Positions 26,979 through 35,222 are shown, counted from the stretch's first letter. The stretch is 64,000 nucleotides of DNA from Thermocrispum agreste DSM 44070 (GCF_000427905.1 NZ_KE386603.1:182303-246302); one strand, 5' to 3'. The notes: a model not told the origin generated them from the sequence alone. A program made the numbers and translations.

Positions 26979-28283
26979 CTACTTCAGCTTCGGGTCGAGC
27001 GCCTCGCGGACGGCGTCGCCGATGGTGACGAACACCAGCACGGTGAGCGTCAGGAACGACGCCGGGAAGATCAGCAGCAACGGCGAGGCCCTGATGTAGT
27101 CGCGCGAGTCGGCGATCATCACGCCCCACGACACGGCCGGGTCACGTAGGCCGATGCCGAGGAACGACAGCGTCGCCTCGGCGCCGATGAACGCGCCGAG
27201 CGCGATCGTGGCGTAGACCAGCACCGGGGCGAGACAGTTCGGCAGCAGGTGCCGGAAGATGATCCGGGCGGACGACGCGCCGAGCGCCCTGGCGGCCTTG
27301 ACGTAGTCCTGCTGCTTGGCAGCGATGACGGCGGATCGCATGATGCGCATCGACACCGGCCAGGACAGCACCGAGATCGACATGACCACCATGGCCACGA
27401 TGGCGGGTGCGCTGTCGAACCCCGCCGACCGGAACGCGCTCAGGATGACGATCGCGCCGAGCACGAACGGCAGGCCGAAGAACACCTCGCCGATGCGGGA
27501 CAGCAGGCTGTCCAGCCAGCCACCGAAGTAGCCGGACAGGATGCCGACCAAGCTGCCGATCAGCACGGTCAGCAGGGTCGCGCTGAACCCGACCAGGAGC
27601 GTGTAGCGAGTGCCGTAGACCACCCGCGCGTAGATGTCACGGCCTTGCTGGTCGTAGCCGAACGCCGCCCCGACCTCGACGGTCGACAAATCGTCCAGCG
27701 CGATGAACAGGCCAGCGCCACCCGCCACGGCGAGCAGGGCGACCACGCCCCACGTGCCGGCGTTGCCGCGCAGCAAGCGGCTGACCTTCGGCACGCCGGA
27801 CACCACGCCGCAGGCGAACACGAGCGCCCCGATGACCAGGTACAGCGTAACCGAGTTGATCAAGCCGCCGGCAAGCAGCAGGACGCCGCCGATGCCCGCC
27901 ACGTAGGGCGCCATCTTCCTGCTGACGCCGTCCCGCAGCTTGCCCACGGTGGCCAGGATCGCGGCGATCACGGTGATGCCCGACCCGATGATGGCCAGCA
28001 CGGTGGCCAGGTACGGCACGTTCGGCCCGATCCTGGCGCGGTCCAGGTCCCGCAGCCGCGGGTTCTCCTCGGCGAACCAGGACGGGAAGATCGCCACCAC
28101 GACCAAGAACGCGATGACGGCCATCGAGATGACGAACAGCGGCCGCCTGGTCAGGTCGTGCCATGCGTCCGACCACAGGCTGCGGGTCTTCTCCTTGGTG
28201 CCCGTGGCGTGCTCGGCCGCGGTGATGTAGTCGCCGGTCTGACCGGCGGGTACGCCTTCGGCGGCCATCGTGGGGTCACTCAT
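26979..28283 (-). CDS. Peptide ABC transporter permease (DppC-type) with an extra multi-helix insert
   Basis: A 434-residue permease, compared with about 290-320 for normal DppC. The N-terminal TM helix (about 48-68) and the DLDRARIGP segment are normal. The usual link to the FGYDQQGRD motif is interrupted by about 120 residues (about 88-205) containing four additional hydrophobic helices. From DQQGRDIYARV onward the protein has the standard six-helix BPD domain with the EAA loop (ARALGASSARIIFRHLLPNC). All of it is in one frame with even codon use. The start overlaps the DppB stop by 8 bp. Confidence 0.92.
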   Translation of the reverse strand: MSDPTMAAEGVPAGQTGDYITAAEHATGTKEKTRSLWSDAWHDLTRRPLFVISMAVIAFLVVVAIFPSWFAEENPRLRDLDRARIGPNVPYLATVLAIIGSGITVIAAILATVGKLRDGVSRKMAPYVAGIGGVLLLAGGLINSVTLYLVIGALVFACGVVSGVPKVSRLLRGNAGTWGVVALLAVAGGAGLFIALDDLSTVEVGAAFGYDQQGRDIYARVVYGTRYTLLVGFSATLLTVLIGSLVGILSGYFGGWLDSLLSRIGEVFFGLPFVLGAIVILSAFRSAGFDSAPAIVAMVVMSISVLSWPVSMRIMRSAVIAAKQQDYVKAARALGASSARIIFRHLLPNCLAPVLVYATIALGAFIGAEATLSFLGIGLRDPAVSWGVMIADSRDYIRASPLLLIFPASFLTLTVLVFVTIGDAVREALDPKLK

Positions 28284-29199
28284 AGCGGATCCTCGGGTCG
28301 AGAACGGCGTACAGCAGGTCGATGATCAGGTTGGTGATCAGGAAGACGATCACCAGCAGCACGACGACACCGGTGACGACGGTGCCCTCCTTGGACAGGA
28401 TCGACGAGTAGACCAGCCCGCCGACGCCGTTGATGCCGAAGATGCCCTCGGTCACGATGGCGCCGCCCATCAGGCTGCCCAGGTCGGTGCCCAGGAAGGT
28501 GATCACCGGGATCATCGAGTTGCGCAGCAGGTGCACGCCGACCACGCGGCGCTGCGGCAGGCCCTTGGCCACCGCGGTGCGGACGAAGTCGGCGCGCCGG
28601 TTCTCCGCGATCGACGTCCTGGTCAACCGGGCGACGTAGGCCATCGACAAGCTGCCGAGCACGAAGCCTGGGGCGAGCAGTTCGGTGAAGCTCGGATCCG
28701 ACGACACGGTCAGGTCGATGATGTCCAGCCAACTGCCCAGCACCAGCTGGACGACGAACGCGATCACGAACACCGGGAACGCGATCACCACCAGCGTGGA
28801 CACCAGCACCAGGTTGTCGATGAAGCTGCCGCGCCGCAGGCCGGTGAGGATGCCCGCGGTGACGCCGATCAGCGCCTCGAAGCCGACCGCGATGGCGGCC
28901 AAGGTGATCGACACCGGAGCGGCGGCCTCGATCAGTTCGCCGACCTCCCGGTCGGAGTAGGTGGTCCCGAAGTCGCCCTGCAGCAGATTGCCCAGGTAGG
29001 TGAAGTACTGGACGAAGATGTTCTCGTCCAGGTTGTACTTCTCGATCATCGCCTGGCGGAACTCCGGCGGACACGTGCTCTTGCACATGCCGGCGAACGG
29101 GTCGCCCGGCAGGGCCCACACCAGCACGTACACCAGGAACGTGGTGCCGATGAACACCGGGATGAGTTGCAACAAGCGTCTTATGACGTAACGGCCCAT
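28276..29199 (-). CDS. Peptide ABC transporter permease (DppB-type)
   Basis: A 307-residue permease: MGRYVIRRLLQLIPVFIGTTFLVY is the standard DppB N-terminal helix, followed by the periplasmic loop with two Cys (GMCKSTCPPEF), five more helices and the EAA loop (RTAVAKGLPQRRVVGVHLLRNSMIPVITFLG in outline). GAGAGCTC lies just before the ATG. It follows the binding-protein gene after a stem-loop and starts the permease/ATPase half of the operon. Confidence 0.93.
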   Translation of the reverse strand: MGRYVIRRLLQLIPVFIGTTFLVYVLVWALPGDPFAGMCKSTCPPEFRQAMIEKYNLDENIFVQYFTYLGNLLQGDFGTTYSDREVGELIEAAAPVSITLAAIAVGFEALIGVTAGILTGLRRGSFIDNLVLVSTLVVIAFPVFVIAFVVQLVLGSWLDIIDLTVSSDPSFTELLAPGFVLGSLSMAYVARLTRTSIAENRRADFVRTAVAKGLPQRRVVGVHLLRNSMIPVITFLGTDLGSLMGGAIVTEGIFGINGVGGLVYSSILSKEGTVVTGVVVLLVIVFLITNLIIDLLYAVLDPRIRYE

Positions 29200-29273
29200 G
29201 AGCTCTCCTTATCCACCGGTGCCGCCGCTACGGGGATCAACCCGCCGGGCACGGTACCGGTTGGCGGTCGGCA

Positions 29274-29312
29274 GACGGCGGCTGACCCACCAGCAGTGGG
29301 CCAGCCGCCGTC
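29274..29312 (-). terminator. Intercistronic stem-loop between binding protein and permeases
   Basis: A 16-bp stem, 29274-29289 with 29297-29312 (one G-T pair), closes a 7-nt loop between the binding-protein stop at 29334 and the permease start at 29199. Such stem-loops protect the upstream mRNA or partially terminate, so the binding protein is made in excess. Confidence 0.7.
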
Positions 29313-29333
29313 GGTGCATGCGACCGAGCGCGG

Positions 29334-30971
29334 TCAGTCTTCCGACTTGATCCGGACCGAGAGCAGGTCGAGCTCGCCGGTCAGCTTGTCGACCTTGACG
29401 TTCTCGAGCCGTTCGGACCAGCCCGCGATGTACGGGTTGCTCCACAGCGGGATGACCGGCATGTCCTGCGCGATCAGCTCCTCGGCCTCGTGGTACAGCC
29501 GCGCGGCCTCTTCGTCGTCGACGGTCGCGTCGGCCTCGGCCAGCTTGGCGTCGACCTTCGGGTTCGAGTAGCCGTTGTCGTTCGACGAGGCACCCGTGCG
29601 GAAGATCGGGTTGAGGAAGTTCTCCACGTGCGGGTAGTCGGCGCCCCAACCGGCGCGGTAGATCTGGGTCATCTCCCGGTTGTTGACCATCTCACGGATG
29701 ACGCCGAACTCCTGCACCGGCACGAACTTGCACTCGACACCCAGGGCGTCCTCGATCTGACCGCAGACCGCCTCGATCCACTCCTTGTGGCCACCGTCGG
29801 CGTTGCTGGTGATCTCGATCGGCTTGTTGCCCCAGTCGGTCTTGTCGAACAGCTCCTTGGCCTTCTCCGGGTTGTGCTCGCACAGCTCGCCGCAGGCGCC
29901 GTCCTCCCACAGCGGCAGGTTCGGCACGCCGTAGCCCTTCACCGGGGTGCGGCTACCGCCGTAGATCTTGTCGGAGATCTGCTGGCGGTCGATGGCCATC
30001 GAGATGGCCTTGCGCAGGTTCGGGTCCTTGAACTTCGGGTCGTACAGCGGGAACGACAGCTCCTGGATGGACAGGTTGCCCGACGGGCCGGAGCGGCCCT
30101 TGAGGTCCTGCTGCCAGACGTTGTCGACCAGCGCCTTCGGCGGCATGTTGTTCAAGAAGTCGAGGTTGTTGTCGCGAACCGCGTCGTAGTCCGCCTCCGG
30201 GGTACCGAAGCGGAACTCGACGGTCTTGATGCTCGGCTTCTTCGGGCCCTGGTAGTCCTCGAAGCGCTCGAGCACGATGCTGTTCGCGGTCTGCTTGACG
30301 AACTTGAACGGGCCGGAGCCGATCGGCTTCTTCTCGAACGCCTCCTTGTTCTCGAAGAAGGCGTCCGGCAGCGGCATGAACGCGCTGTAGCCGACCTTGT
30401 ACTGGAACGCCGGCATCGGCTTGTCGAACTCGACTTGCAGCGTGTAGTCGTCGAGCGCCTTGACGCCGGACATCTCCTTCTTCTTCGGCGTCGGGGCCTT
30501 CTTCGGGCCGTCGCCGTCGGGGTCTTCGCTGGTGACGTCCTCGTAGCCCTTGACACCGACGAAGAAGCTGGAGTGCTGTTGGGCGTTCGGCGTGTAGGCG
30601 GTGTAGTTCCACGCCTTGACGTAGTGCTCCGCCTTGATCTCGGTGCCGTCGTGGAACTTCCAGCCCTTCTTCAGGGTGTAGGTGATCTTCTTGCCGTCCT
30701 CCGAGACGTCGACCTTCTCGGCGTGCTCCGGCACCGGCTCACCGGTGTCGGAGTCGTAGCGCATCAGGCCGCTGTAGAGGACCTCGACGATCTTGCCGCC
30801 GCCTGCTTCGCTGGTGTTACCCGGGACGAGCGGGTTCTCCGGCGCGGTACCGCTCACCGTGATCTTGCTGTCTGCCGCCTCGCCGGCGCCGTCGTCGCCG
30901 CCGCAGGCGGTCAACGTCAAGGCGACGATGGGCACCAAGGCCACTGCCGCCATCCAGCGTGGTCTACGCAT
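29334..30971 (-). CDS. Oligopeptide/dipeptide ABC substrate-binding lipoprotein
   Basis: A 545-residue SBP_bac_5 lipoprotein. Signal peptide MRRPRWMAAVALVPIVALTLTAC with lipobox Cys23; the mature part carries the family signatures (LKKGWKFHDGTEIKAEHYVKAWNY, PIGSGPFKF, AISMAIDRQQISD, GWGADYPHVENFLNPIF). It delivers peptides to the downstream DppBCDF. The ATG has GGAGGAGACC upstream. It is the first gene of the operon, preceded by a long regulatory region. Confidence 0.93.
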   Translation of the reverse strand: MRRPRWMAAVALVPIVALTLTACGGDDGAGEAADSKITVSGTAPENPLVPGNTSEAGGGKIVEVLYSGLMRYDSDTGEPVPEHAEKVDVSEDGKKITYTLKKGWKFHDGTEIKAEHYVKAWNYTAYTPNAQQHSSFFVGVKGYEDVTSEDPDGDGPKKAPTPKKKEMSGVKALDDYTLQVEFDKPMPAFQYKVGYSAFMPLPDAFFENKEAFEKKPIGSGPFKFVKQTANSIVLERFEDYQGPKKPSIKTVEFRFGTPEADYDAVRDNNLDFLNNMPPKALVDNVWQQDLKGRSGPSGNLSIQELSFPLYDPKFKDPNLRKAISMAIDRQQISDKIYGGSRTPVKGYGVPNLPLWEDGACGELCEHNPEKAKELFDKTDWGNKPIEITSNADGGHKEWIEAVCGQIEDALGVECKFVPVQEFGVIREMVNNREMTQIYRAGWGADYPHVENFLNPIFRTGASSNDNGYSNPKVDAKLAEADATVDDEEAARLYHEAEELIAQDMPVIPLWSNPYIAGWSERLENVKVDKLTGELDLLSVRIKSED

Positions 30972-31309
30972 GGGTCTCCTCCGAGCTCATACCTTGAGGT
31001 GTCTCGCGTTGCGCGGCACAGGGTTGCCGCGGGCTTTGTCGGAATAGTCGTCGCTCATCCCGGACGTTGGGACGCTAATGCGCCGCTGTCGTGAACTGGC
31101 CACGAATGACGTCACAAAGCCGTCACAATCGGACACTACTACCTCTTTTGGGCTAATAATGTCCAGTCCGTCGAGTGGTCCTTTTACCCGACAGTAACAA
31201 TGCGAATGCGGCCGACTACCCCATGTGTATGGCATTGACGCAGAGCCGCATCGTCCTCGCCGACAGTGTCCGAAGTGAGCCGCCGCGCGGGTCGCGGTTC
31301 GCCGGGTCC
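30972..31309. other. Intergenic regulatory region, relatively AT-rich
   Basis: No gene is seen in this 338-bp stretch. It holds the promoter of the peptide ABC operon on the minus strand and runs up to the mshB-cluster promoter on the plus strand. Around 31130-31210 the base composition drops noticeably in GC (TTTTGGGCTAATAATG, CCCGACAGTAACAATG), unlike the rest of the window. TTGACG at 31235 is a possible plus-strand -35. Confidence 0.6.
31107..31128. promoter_or_regulatory. Operator-like CGTCACAA repeats with a TGACGTCA palindrome
   Basis: CGTCACAA occurs at 31110-31117 and again at 31121-31128, an 11-bp (one helical turn) spacing; the first overlaps the perfect palindrome TGACGTCA at 31107-31114. 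On the minus strand this reads TTGTGACG twice and includes TGTGA, the half-site of CRP-like regulators. It lies about 140 bp before the binding-protein start. Confidence 0.45.
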
Positions 31310-31354
31310 TAGGCTGTCCGCGTGGGGGTCAGGGACGAAAGAAGCGGCGGATGA
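31310..31354 (+). promoter_or_regulatory. Leaderless promoter with a 10-codon leader ORF before the mshB cluster
   Basis: TAGGCT (31310-31315) is followed after exactly 6 nt by GTG 31322. That frame encodes only ten residues (VGVRDERSGG) and stops at TGA 31352-31354, overlapping the ATG of the next frame at 31351. The same TAGGCT-N6-GTG arrangement is found at mtrB. It may be a coupling leader peptide or simply delivers ribosomes to the 31351 ATG. Confidence 0.45.
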
Positions 31355-31632
31355 AGCATCTGCACAGCGGTGAGGCCCGGGACGCCTGCCACGACGACGG
31401 CACCGTGGTGCTCGTCACCTCCGGCCGGATCCCGGTCTTCGACGGGGTGCTGCCGGCACCGGTGCAGGGACCGGGTGGCCAGCAACCTCCGTCCGCCGAG
31501 CAGTTCGTGCAGGACCGGGTCGGCTGGAACGAAAGGCCGCCGGGGCCGGTGACCCCGCCGGACGTGGTGGGCGGCGCGGTTGCGCGCCGTGGCCGCCTGC
31601 CCAGGATCGACCGGACAGCGGTAGGCGTATGA
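31351..31632 (+). CDS. Hypothetical 93-residue protein upstream of mshB
   Basis: This frame lies in the same direction as mshB and its stop overlaps the mshB start (ATGA), so it looks like part of the operon. Codon third positions are strongly GC-rich, as in real genes here. The protein starts MKHLHSGEARDACHDDGTVVLV and is Pro/Gly/Val-rich with no TM helix or signal. I recognise no family. Its ATG overlaps the end of the short leader frame at 31322. Confidence 0.5.
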   Translation: MKHLHSGEARDACHDDGTVVLVTSGRIPVFDGVLPAPVQGPGGQQPPSAEQFVQDRVGWNERPPGPVTPPDVVGGAVARRGRLPRIDRTAVGV

Positions 31633-32462
31633 GTGATCGCACTTTGCTGCTGGTGCACGCGCACCCGGACGACGAAACGCTCGCGACCGGAGGCGTCATT
31701 GCCCGTTACGCCGCGGAGGGCGTACGGGTCGTGGTCGTGACGTGCACGCTGGGCGAGGAGGGCGAGATCATTCCGGCCGAGCTGGCGCAGCTGGGCGCAT
31801 GGGCGGCCGATCAGCTGGGCGGATACCGGCACGGCGAGCTGATGGCCGCGTGCCGGGCGCTGGGTGTCGCCGAGCACCGCTACCTGGGCGGCATCGGCCG
31901 CTGGCGGGATTCCGGGATGGCGGGCACCCCCTCGGCCGAGCATCCCCGCGCCTTCGTCCGGGGCGACCTCGACGAGCAGGCGGCCCAGCTGACGGCGATC
32001 ATCGACGAGCTCCGGCCGCAGGTGGTGGTCACCTACGACGAGTTCGGCGGCTACGGGCACCCGGACCACATCCGCGCCCACCAGGTCACCATGGCCGCCG
32101 CGGTGCGGGCCGAGCCGGTGCGGCGGGTCTTCCACGTGGTCTCGCCGCGTACCCCGGTGGCCGAATCGCTGGACCGGTTGCGGTCGGTACCCGGGTTGCC
32201 GTTCACGGTGCCGGAGATCGACGACGTGCCCACCGTCCCGGACGACGTGGTCACGACCGTCGTCGACACCCGGAGCGCGGCCGCCGCGAAGCAAGCCGCC
32301 CTGCGCGCGCATGCCACACAGATCGCCGTGTGGGACGGTCCGCCGGTGTGCTGGGCACTGTCCAACAACCGGGTGCAGCCGGACCTGACCGCCGAGTACT
32401 TCCGGCTGGCGCACGGGCCGTCCGGTGGATGTTCCGACGACTTGTTCGGCGGGCTGGCATGA
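31629..32462 (+). CDS. mshB: Mycothiol deacetylase MshB
   Basis: A 277-residue zinc deacetylase of the PIG-L/LmbE family, N-acetyl-1-D-myo-inosityl-2-amino-2-deoxy-alpha-D-glucopyranoside deacetylase, second step of mycothiol synthesis. Zinc-site residues are in AHPDDE (11-16; His12, Asp15) and GHPDH (143-147; His147). LGEEGEIIPAELAQLG and GGIGRWRDSGMAGTPS are MshB-type segments rather than mycothiol S-conjugate amidase (Mca). ATG 31629 overlaps the upstream gene and its own stop overlaps the next gene. Confidence 0.93.
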   Translation: MSDRTLLLVHAHPDDETLATGGVIARYAAEGVRVVVVTCTLGEEGEIIPAELAQLGAWAADQLGGYRHGELMAACRALGVAEHRYLGGIGRWRDSGMAGTPSAEHPRAFVRGDLDEQAAQLTAIIDELRPQVVVTYDEFGGYGHPDHIRAHQVTMAAAVRAEPVRRVFHVVSPRTPVAESLDRLRSVPGLPFTVPEIDDVPTVPDDVVTTVVDTRSAAAAKQAALRAHATQIAVWDGPPVCWALSNNRVQPDLTAEYFRLAHGPSGGCSDDLFGGLA

Positions 32463-33049
32463 GTCGTCCGGAAAGCCATGGCAGCCGTGCGGACGTCGCC
32501 GACCAGCTGTTGCTCACGCTGCTGCTGGTCGACGCCGTACTGCTGGCGGTGCTCGAGGTGTTCTTCGTGCCGCTGCGGCTGGACGGAGCGGTGTTGCCGC
32601 TGGCGGGCTGGTACCCGTTGCCGATCAGCCTGGTGGTGGCTGCGGTCAGCACACCGTGGCTGGTGTCGCAGACTGCCCGGGTGGCCGTCCGCATGCACGC
32701 CCCGGTGGGGCTGGCCGCGCTGCCGTTGGCGCTGTGGCTGGCCACGGTGCTGGTGCTCGGCCTGGGCGGCCCGGGCGGCGACATGGTGCTGATCCAGGAC
32801 TGGCGGGGCATCGGCCTGCTGGCCGCCGGTTCGATTCCGGGTGCGCTGATGCTCGGTGTGCGGTTGGGTCGACAGTCGACGGACAACGGAGTGAGCAGGG
32901 GGAGTCGTGGCGGAGCCGATCAGCGACAAGCAAGTGGTGGCGGTGCTGCGCCCGTTCGTGGCGGCCACCGCACCGGTGCTCGACGCTCTGCGCGAGGCCG
33001 ACCCGCTGGGGCTGCGGGCGAAGATGGCGGCGGCCGAGGAACGCGGTGA
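32459..33049 (+). CDS. Small integral membrane protein with unusually long 3' overlap
   Basis: A 196-residue frame starting at ATG 32459 (ATGA overlap with mshB). It has four TM helices (about 16-37, 51-70, 80-101, 118-135). Gene order mshB followed by a membrane protein also occurs in M. tuberculosis (Rv1170-Rv1171). The frame has no stop where the membrane part ends: it continues about 48 codons into the next gene, with a Gly/Arg-rich translation that mirrors the other frame. Either the proteins really overlap by 143 bp or a frameshift removed an earlier stop. Confidence 0.7.
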   Translation: MSRPESHGSRADVADQLLLTLLLVDAVLLAVLEVFFVPLRLDGAVLPLAGWYPLPISLVVAAVSTPWLVSQTARVAVRMHAPVGLAALPLALWLATVLVLGLGGPGGDMVLIQDWRGIGLLAAGSIPGALMLGVRLGRQSTDNGVSRGSRGGADQRQASGGGAAPVRGGHRTGARRSARGRPAGAAGEDGGGRGTR

Positions 33050-33701
33050 GTCGCTTGCCGAGCTGGAGCAGGTCGAACCGACCCTGCGCAGGCGGCTGAT
33101 CGACGGGCTCGCCGCGGTACGGGTGCCAGGCAGTGCGGGCTGGCAGCGGATGGACGCCGAGGAACGCACGGCGTGGTGGATCCACCGCGTCGGCCGCATC
33201 ACGGCGCTGATCACCGCCGTTCCGGGCCTCGGCGGTGCACTGGCCGACCGGTTTCCGGTGCAGGACGCGGTCGGCGCCGCCGCCCAGGGGCTGCTGTTGT
33301 GCGCGATCGCAGGCGAGCACGGCGTGACGGACAAGGCCGATCGGGTGCGGCTGCTGGCATGGGTGCTGTTCGACCGCGACGTCGACCGGGCGTTGGCGGC
33401 CGGTGAGCAGCCAGAAGAACGCCGGCGCATCGGCGAGCTCACCGAGGACCTGCCCGGCAAACCCGGCGGCAAGATGTCGCTGAAGGCGTTGGCGGTCACG
33501 TTGTGGCGCCTCGGGCGGACGCTGCTGGCGATCAGCGACGAGCTGGAGAAGCGCCCGCAAGGCCGCTTGATCTATCGGATGTTCGGGGTGTTCCCGGTGA
33601 TCGGGGCACCCGCGGACTACTTGTCCGAGCGGTCGGCGCTGAAGAAGGCGGCCAAGCGGGCCAGGAGGTGGATGCAACAGCATGCCGGCACGCAGGCGTG
33701 A
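32907..33701 (+). CDS. Hypothetical helical protein, possibly EcsC-like
   Basis: A 264-residue protein from GTG 32907 with AGGGGGAG 2-9 nt upstream. It is all-helical: VVAVLRPFVAATAPVLDALREADPLG, then RIDGLAAVRVPG, and a central GRITALITAVPGLGGALADRFPVQDAVGAAAQGLLLCAIAGEHGV that resembles the Gly-rich membrane-associated core of EcsC-type proteins. The C-terminal part is basic (SALKKAAKRARRWMQQHAG). The resemblance is weak and function is unknown. Codon use is normal, so this is clearly the coding frame over the 143-bp overlap. Confidence 0.75.
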   Translation: MAEPISDKQVVAVLRPFVAATAPVLDALREADPLGLRAKMAAAEERGESLAELEQVEPTLRRRLIDGLAAVRVPGSAGWQRMDAEERTAWWIHRVGRITALITAVPGLGGALADRFPVQDAVGAAAQGLLLCAIAGEHGVTDKADRVRLLAWVLFDRDVDRALAAGEQPEERRRIGELTEDLPGKPGGKMSLKALAVTLWRLGRTLLAISDELEKRPQGRLIYRMFGVFPVIGAPADYLSERSALKKAAKRARRWMQQHAGTQA

Positions 33702-33705
33702 GCCC

Positions 33706-33752
33706 GCCAGGCCGGTGCGTCGGTGCGCGCCTGCCAGGCCGGTGCGTCGGTG
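33706..33752. repeat. Two 20-bp direct repeats between convergent genes
   Basis: GCCAGGCCGGTGCGTCGGTG occurs at 33706-33725 and, unchanged, at 33733-33752, a 27-bp period. It lies between two convergent stops (33701 and 33788). No hairpin terminator is seen. Confidence 0.7.
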
Positions 33753-33787
33753 TGGCGATGCCGGGCCACCGGGCGCGGCGGGCCCGG

Positions 33788-34576
33788 TCAGCGCCAGAAC
33801 TGGAACAGCTGCAGGCCGATGATCGCGGCCAGCTCGTTCCCGCCGACCAGGCCGAACACGAAGTAGGAGAACTCGAAGAACACCCGCGCCACCGGCTCCA
33901 CCGCGATCAGCAGCGCGAACAGCACCAGCGGAGCCCACGGCCTGGCCTTGGCGCCGAACTCGCGCGCCTGCGGCGACAGATACGGCTCGATCGCGCCGTA
34001 GCCGTCCAGCCCGGGCACCGGCAGGATGTTCAGCACGAACGCCAGGATCTGGAACATCGCCAGCAGCGACAGCCCGCACAGCAGGCCGAACGGCATGTCC
34101 GGGAACAGGGCGACGGCGCCGGTGAGCAGCACGCCGAGCGCCAGGTTGGACAGCGGGCCTGCCAGCGACACCGCCGACGAGACCGCCCGGGAGCGCAGCG
34201 CCCACTGGTTGATCCACACCGCGCCGCCCGGCAGTGGAATGCCGCCGATGGCCAGGATCAGCAGCGGCAGCACCAGCGACAGGATCGGATCGGTGTAGCG
34301 GCGGATGTCCATGGTCAGGTAGCCCTTGTGCGCCACCTCCCGGTCCCCGCCCCGGTAGGCCACCACGGCGTGCCCGAACTCGTGCAGCGTCAGCGACACC
34401 GCCCAGCCGCCCAGCACGAGCAGCACGATCCCGGTGATGCCGAGCGGATTGGTGCCCGCCTCGCCGGAGACGTCCAGCTCCACCGGCGGGAAGAACGCGG
34501 CGAGCAGGCCCCCGGCCACGGCGACGGCCAGCAGGGCGAGGAAGATCGGACTGGGGCGCACAGCTGATCGAGGCAC
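33788..34576 (-). CDS. Site-2 protease-family intramembrane metalloprotease
   Basis: A 262-residue membrane protein with about six TM helices. The zinc motif HEFGH is within the second TM region (VSLTLHEFGHAVVAY), and the second zinc/Asp motif is NILPVPGLDGYG, matching NPxPxLDG. This compact peptidase-M50 form without PDZ is common in actinobacteria; the substrate is unknown. GTG 34576 is chosen over the longer open frame because CAGACT (minus strand, 34583-34588) lies 6 nt before it and the protein then begins just ahead of the first helix. Confidence 0.88.
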   Translation of the reverse strand: MPRSAVRPSPIFLALLAVAVAGGLLAAFFPPVELDVSGEAGTNPLGITGIVLLVLGGWAVSLTLHEFGHAVVAYRGGDREVAHKGYLTMDIRRYTDPILSLVLPLLILAIGGIPLPGGAVWINQWALRSRAVSSAVSLAGPLSNLALGVLLTGAVALFPDMPFGLLCGLSLLAMFQILAFVLNILPVPGLDGYGAIEPYLSPQAREFGAKARPWAPLVLFALLIAVEPVARVFFEFSYFVFGLVGGNELAAIIGLQLFQFWR

Positions 34577-34889
34577 CCGTTTAGTCTGAACTACCAGCGA
34601 CCCCGCGCCCGCAGTGGGCCGTATCAAGCCGGCAGCACCGTGAGGAACCAACCAATTGCTCGGCGTGTCGGCTTGCGCGTCGCGGAATTCGTATCCCCCA
34701 ACTATGGGACTTCGCTTGACCGGGTGGGATCACAAGGGTGTAATCACAGTAATGTCATTTGCGTCGCTGCGCAGGTAGACAGCGGAAATCGTGGTGCGGT
34801 TGTCCGGGGACGAATGTGTTCGCCGCAAGCTGCGTGGAGGCAAGGAGGCGGACGTGGGTAACGCGGAACCAAGGCGTCAGGGGGAGGCC
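34577..34889. other. Intergenic region: divergent S2P and whiB2 promoters
   Basis: No gene is seen. It holds CAGACT for the minus-strand protease gene at its left end and the whiB2 promoter on the plus strand with an untranslated leader of about 140 nt. The leader is relatively AT-rich near 34741-34760 (TAATCACAGTAATGTCATTT). Confidence 0.6.
34716..34744 (+). promoter_or_regulatory. whiB2 promoter (-35 TTGACC, -10 TGTAAT)
   Basis: TTGACC at 34716-34721 and TGTAAT at 34739-34744 are separated by exactly 17 bp, a good match to the primary-sigma consensus. Transcription should start near 34751, giving a leader of about 140 nt. Confidence 0.65.
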
Positions 34890-35174
34890 ATGAGTGGGGT
34901 GGGGAACTCCGCACCCGAGCTCGACATCCTGGCCGAGCTGTTCGACGTGGCCGAGGAGCAGGACTGGCAGGAGCGCGCGTTGTGCGCGCAGACCGATCCG
35001 GAGGCGTTCTTCCCGGAGAAGGGGGGCTCGACCCGGGAGGCCAAGCGCATCTGCCAGGGGTGCGAGGTGCGCAGTGAGTGCCTGGAGTACGCGCTCCAGC
35101 ACGACGAGCGCTTCGGCATCTGGGGTGGGTTGTCGGAGCGGGAGCGGCGCAAGCTGAAGAAGCGCACGGCGTAG
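34890..35174 (+). CDS. whiB2: WhiB2-type transcriptional regulator
   Basis: A 94-residue iron-sulphur cluster protein: Cys32, Cys55, Cys58 and Cys64 form the CX22CX2CX5C cluster-binding pattern, followed by GIWGG at 76-80 and the basic tail SERERRKLKKRTA that binds DNA. WhiB2/WhmD/WhiB controls septation and cell division with WhiA. Context next to the manB/manA genes matches Rv3260c. ATG 34890 has GGGGGAGG at ideal spacing; an in-frame GTG at 34854 is the alternative. Confidence 0.93.
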   Translation: MSGVGNSAPELDILAELFDVAEEQDWQERALCAQTDPEAFFPEKGGSTREAKRICQGCEVRSECLEYALQHDERFGIWGGLSERERRKLKKRTA

Positions 35175-35222
35175 CCGCGTCCGCTGCGCGGGGTGATGAC
35201 GGGAGCGCGCCCCGGCGGCGGT

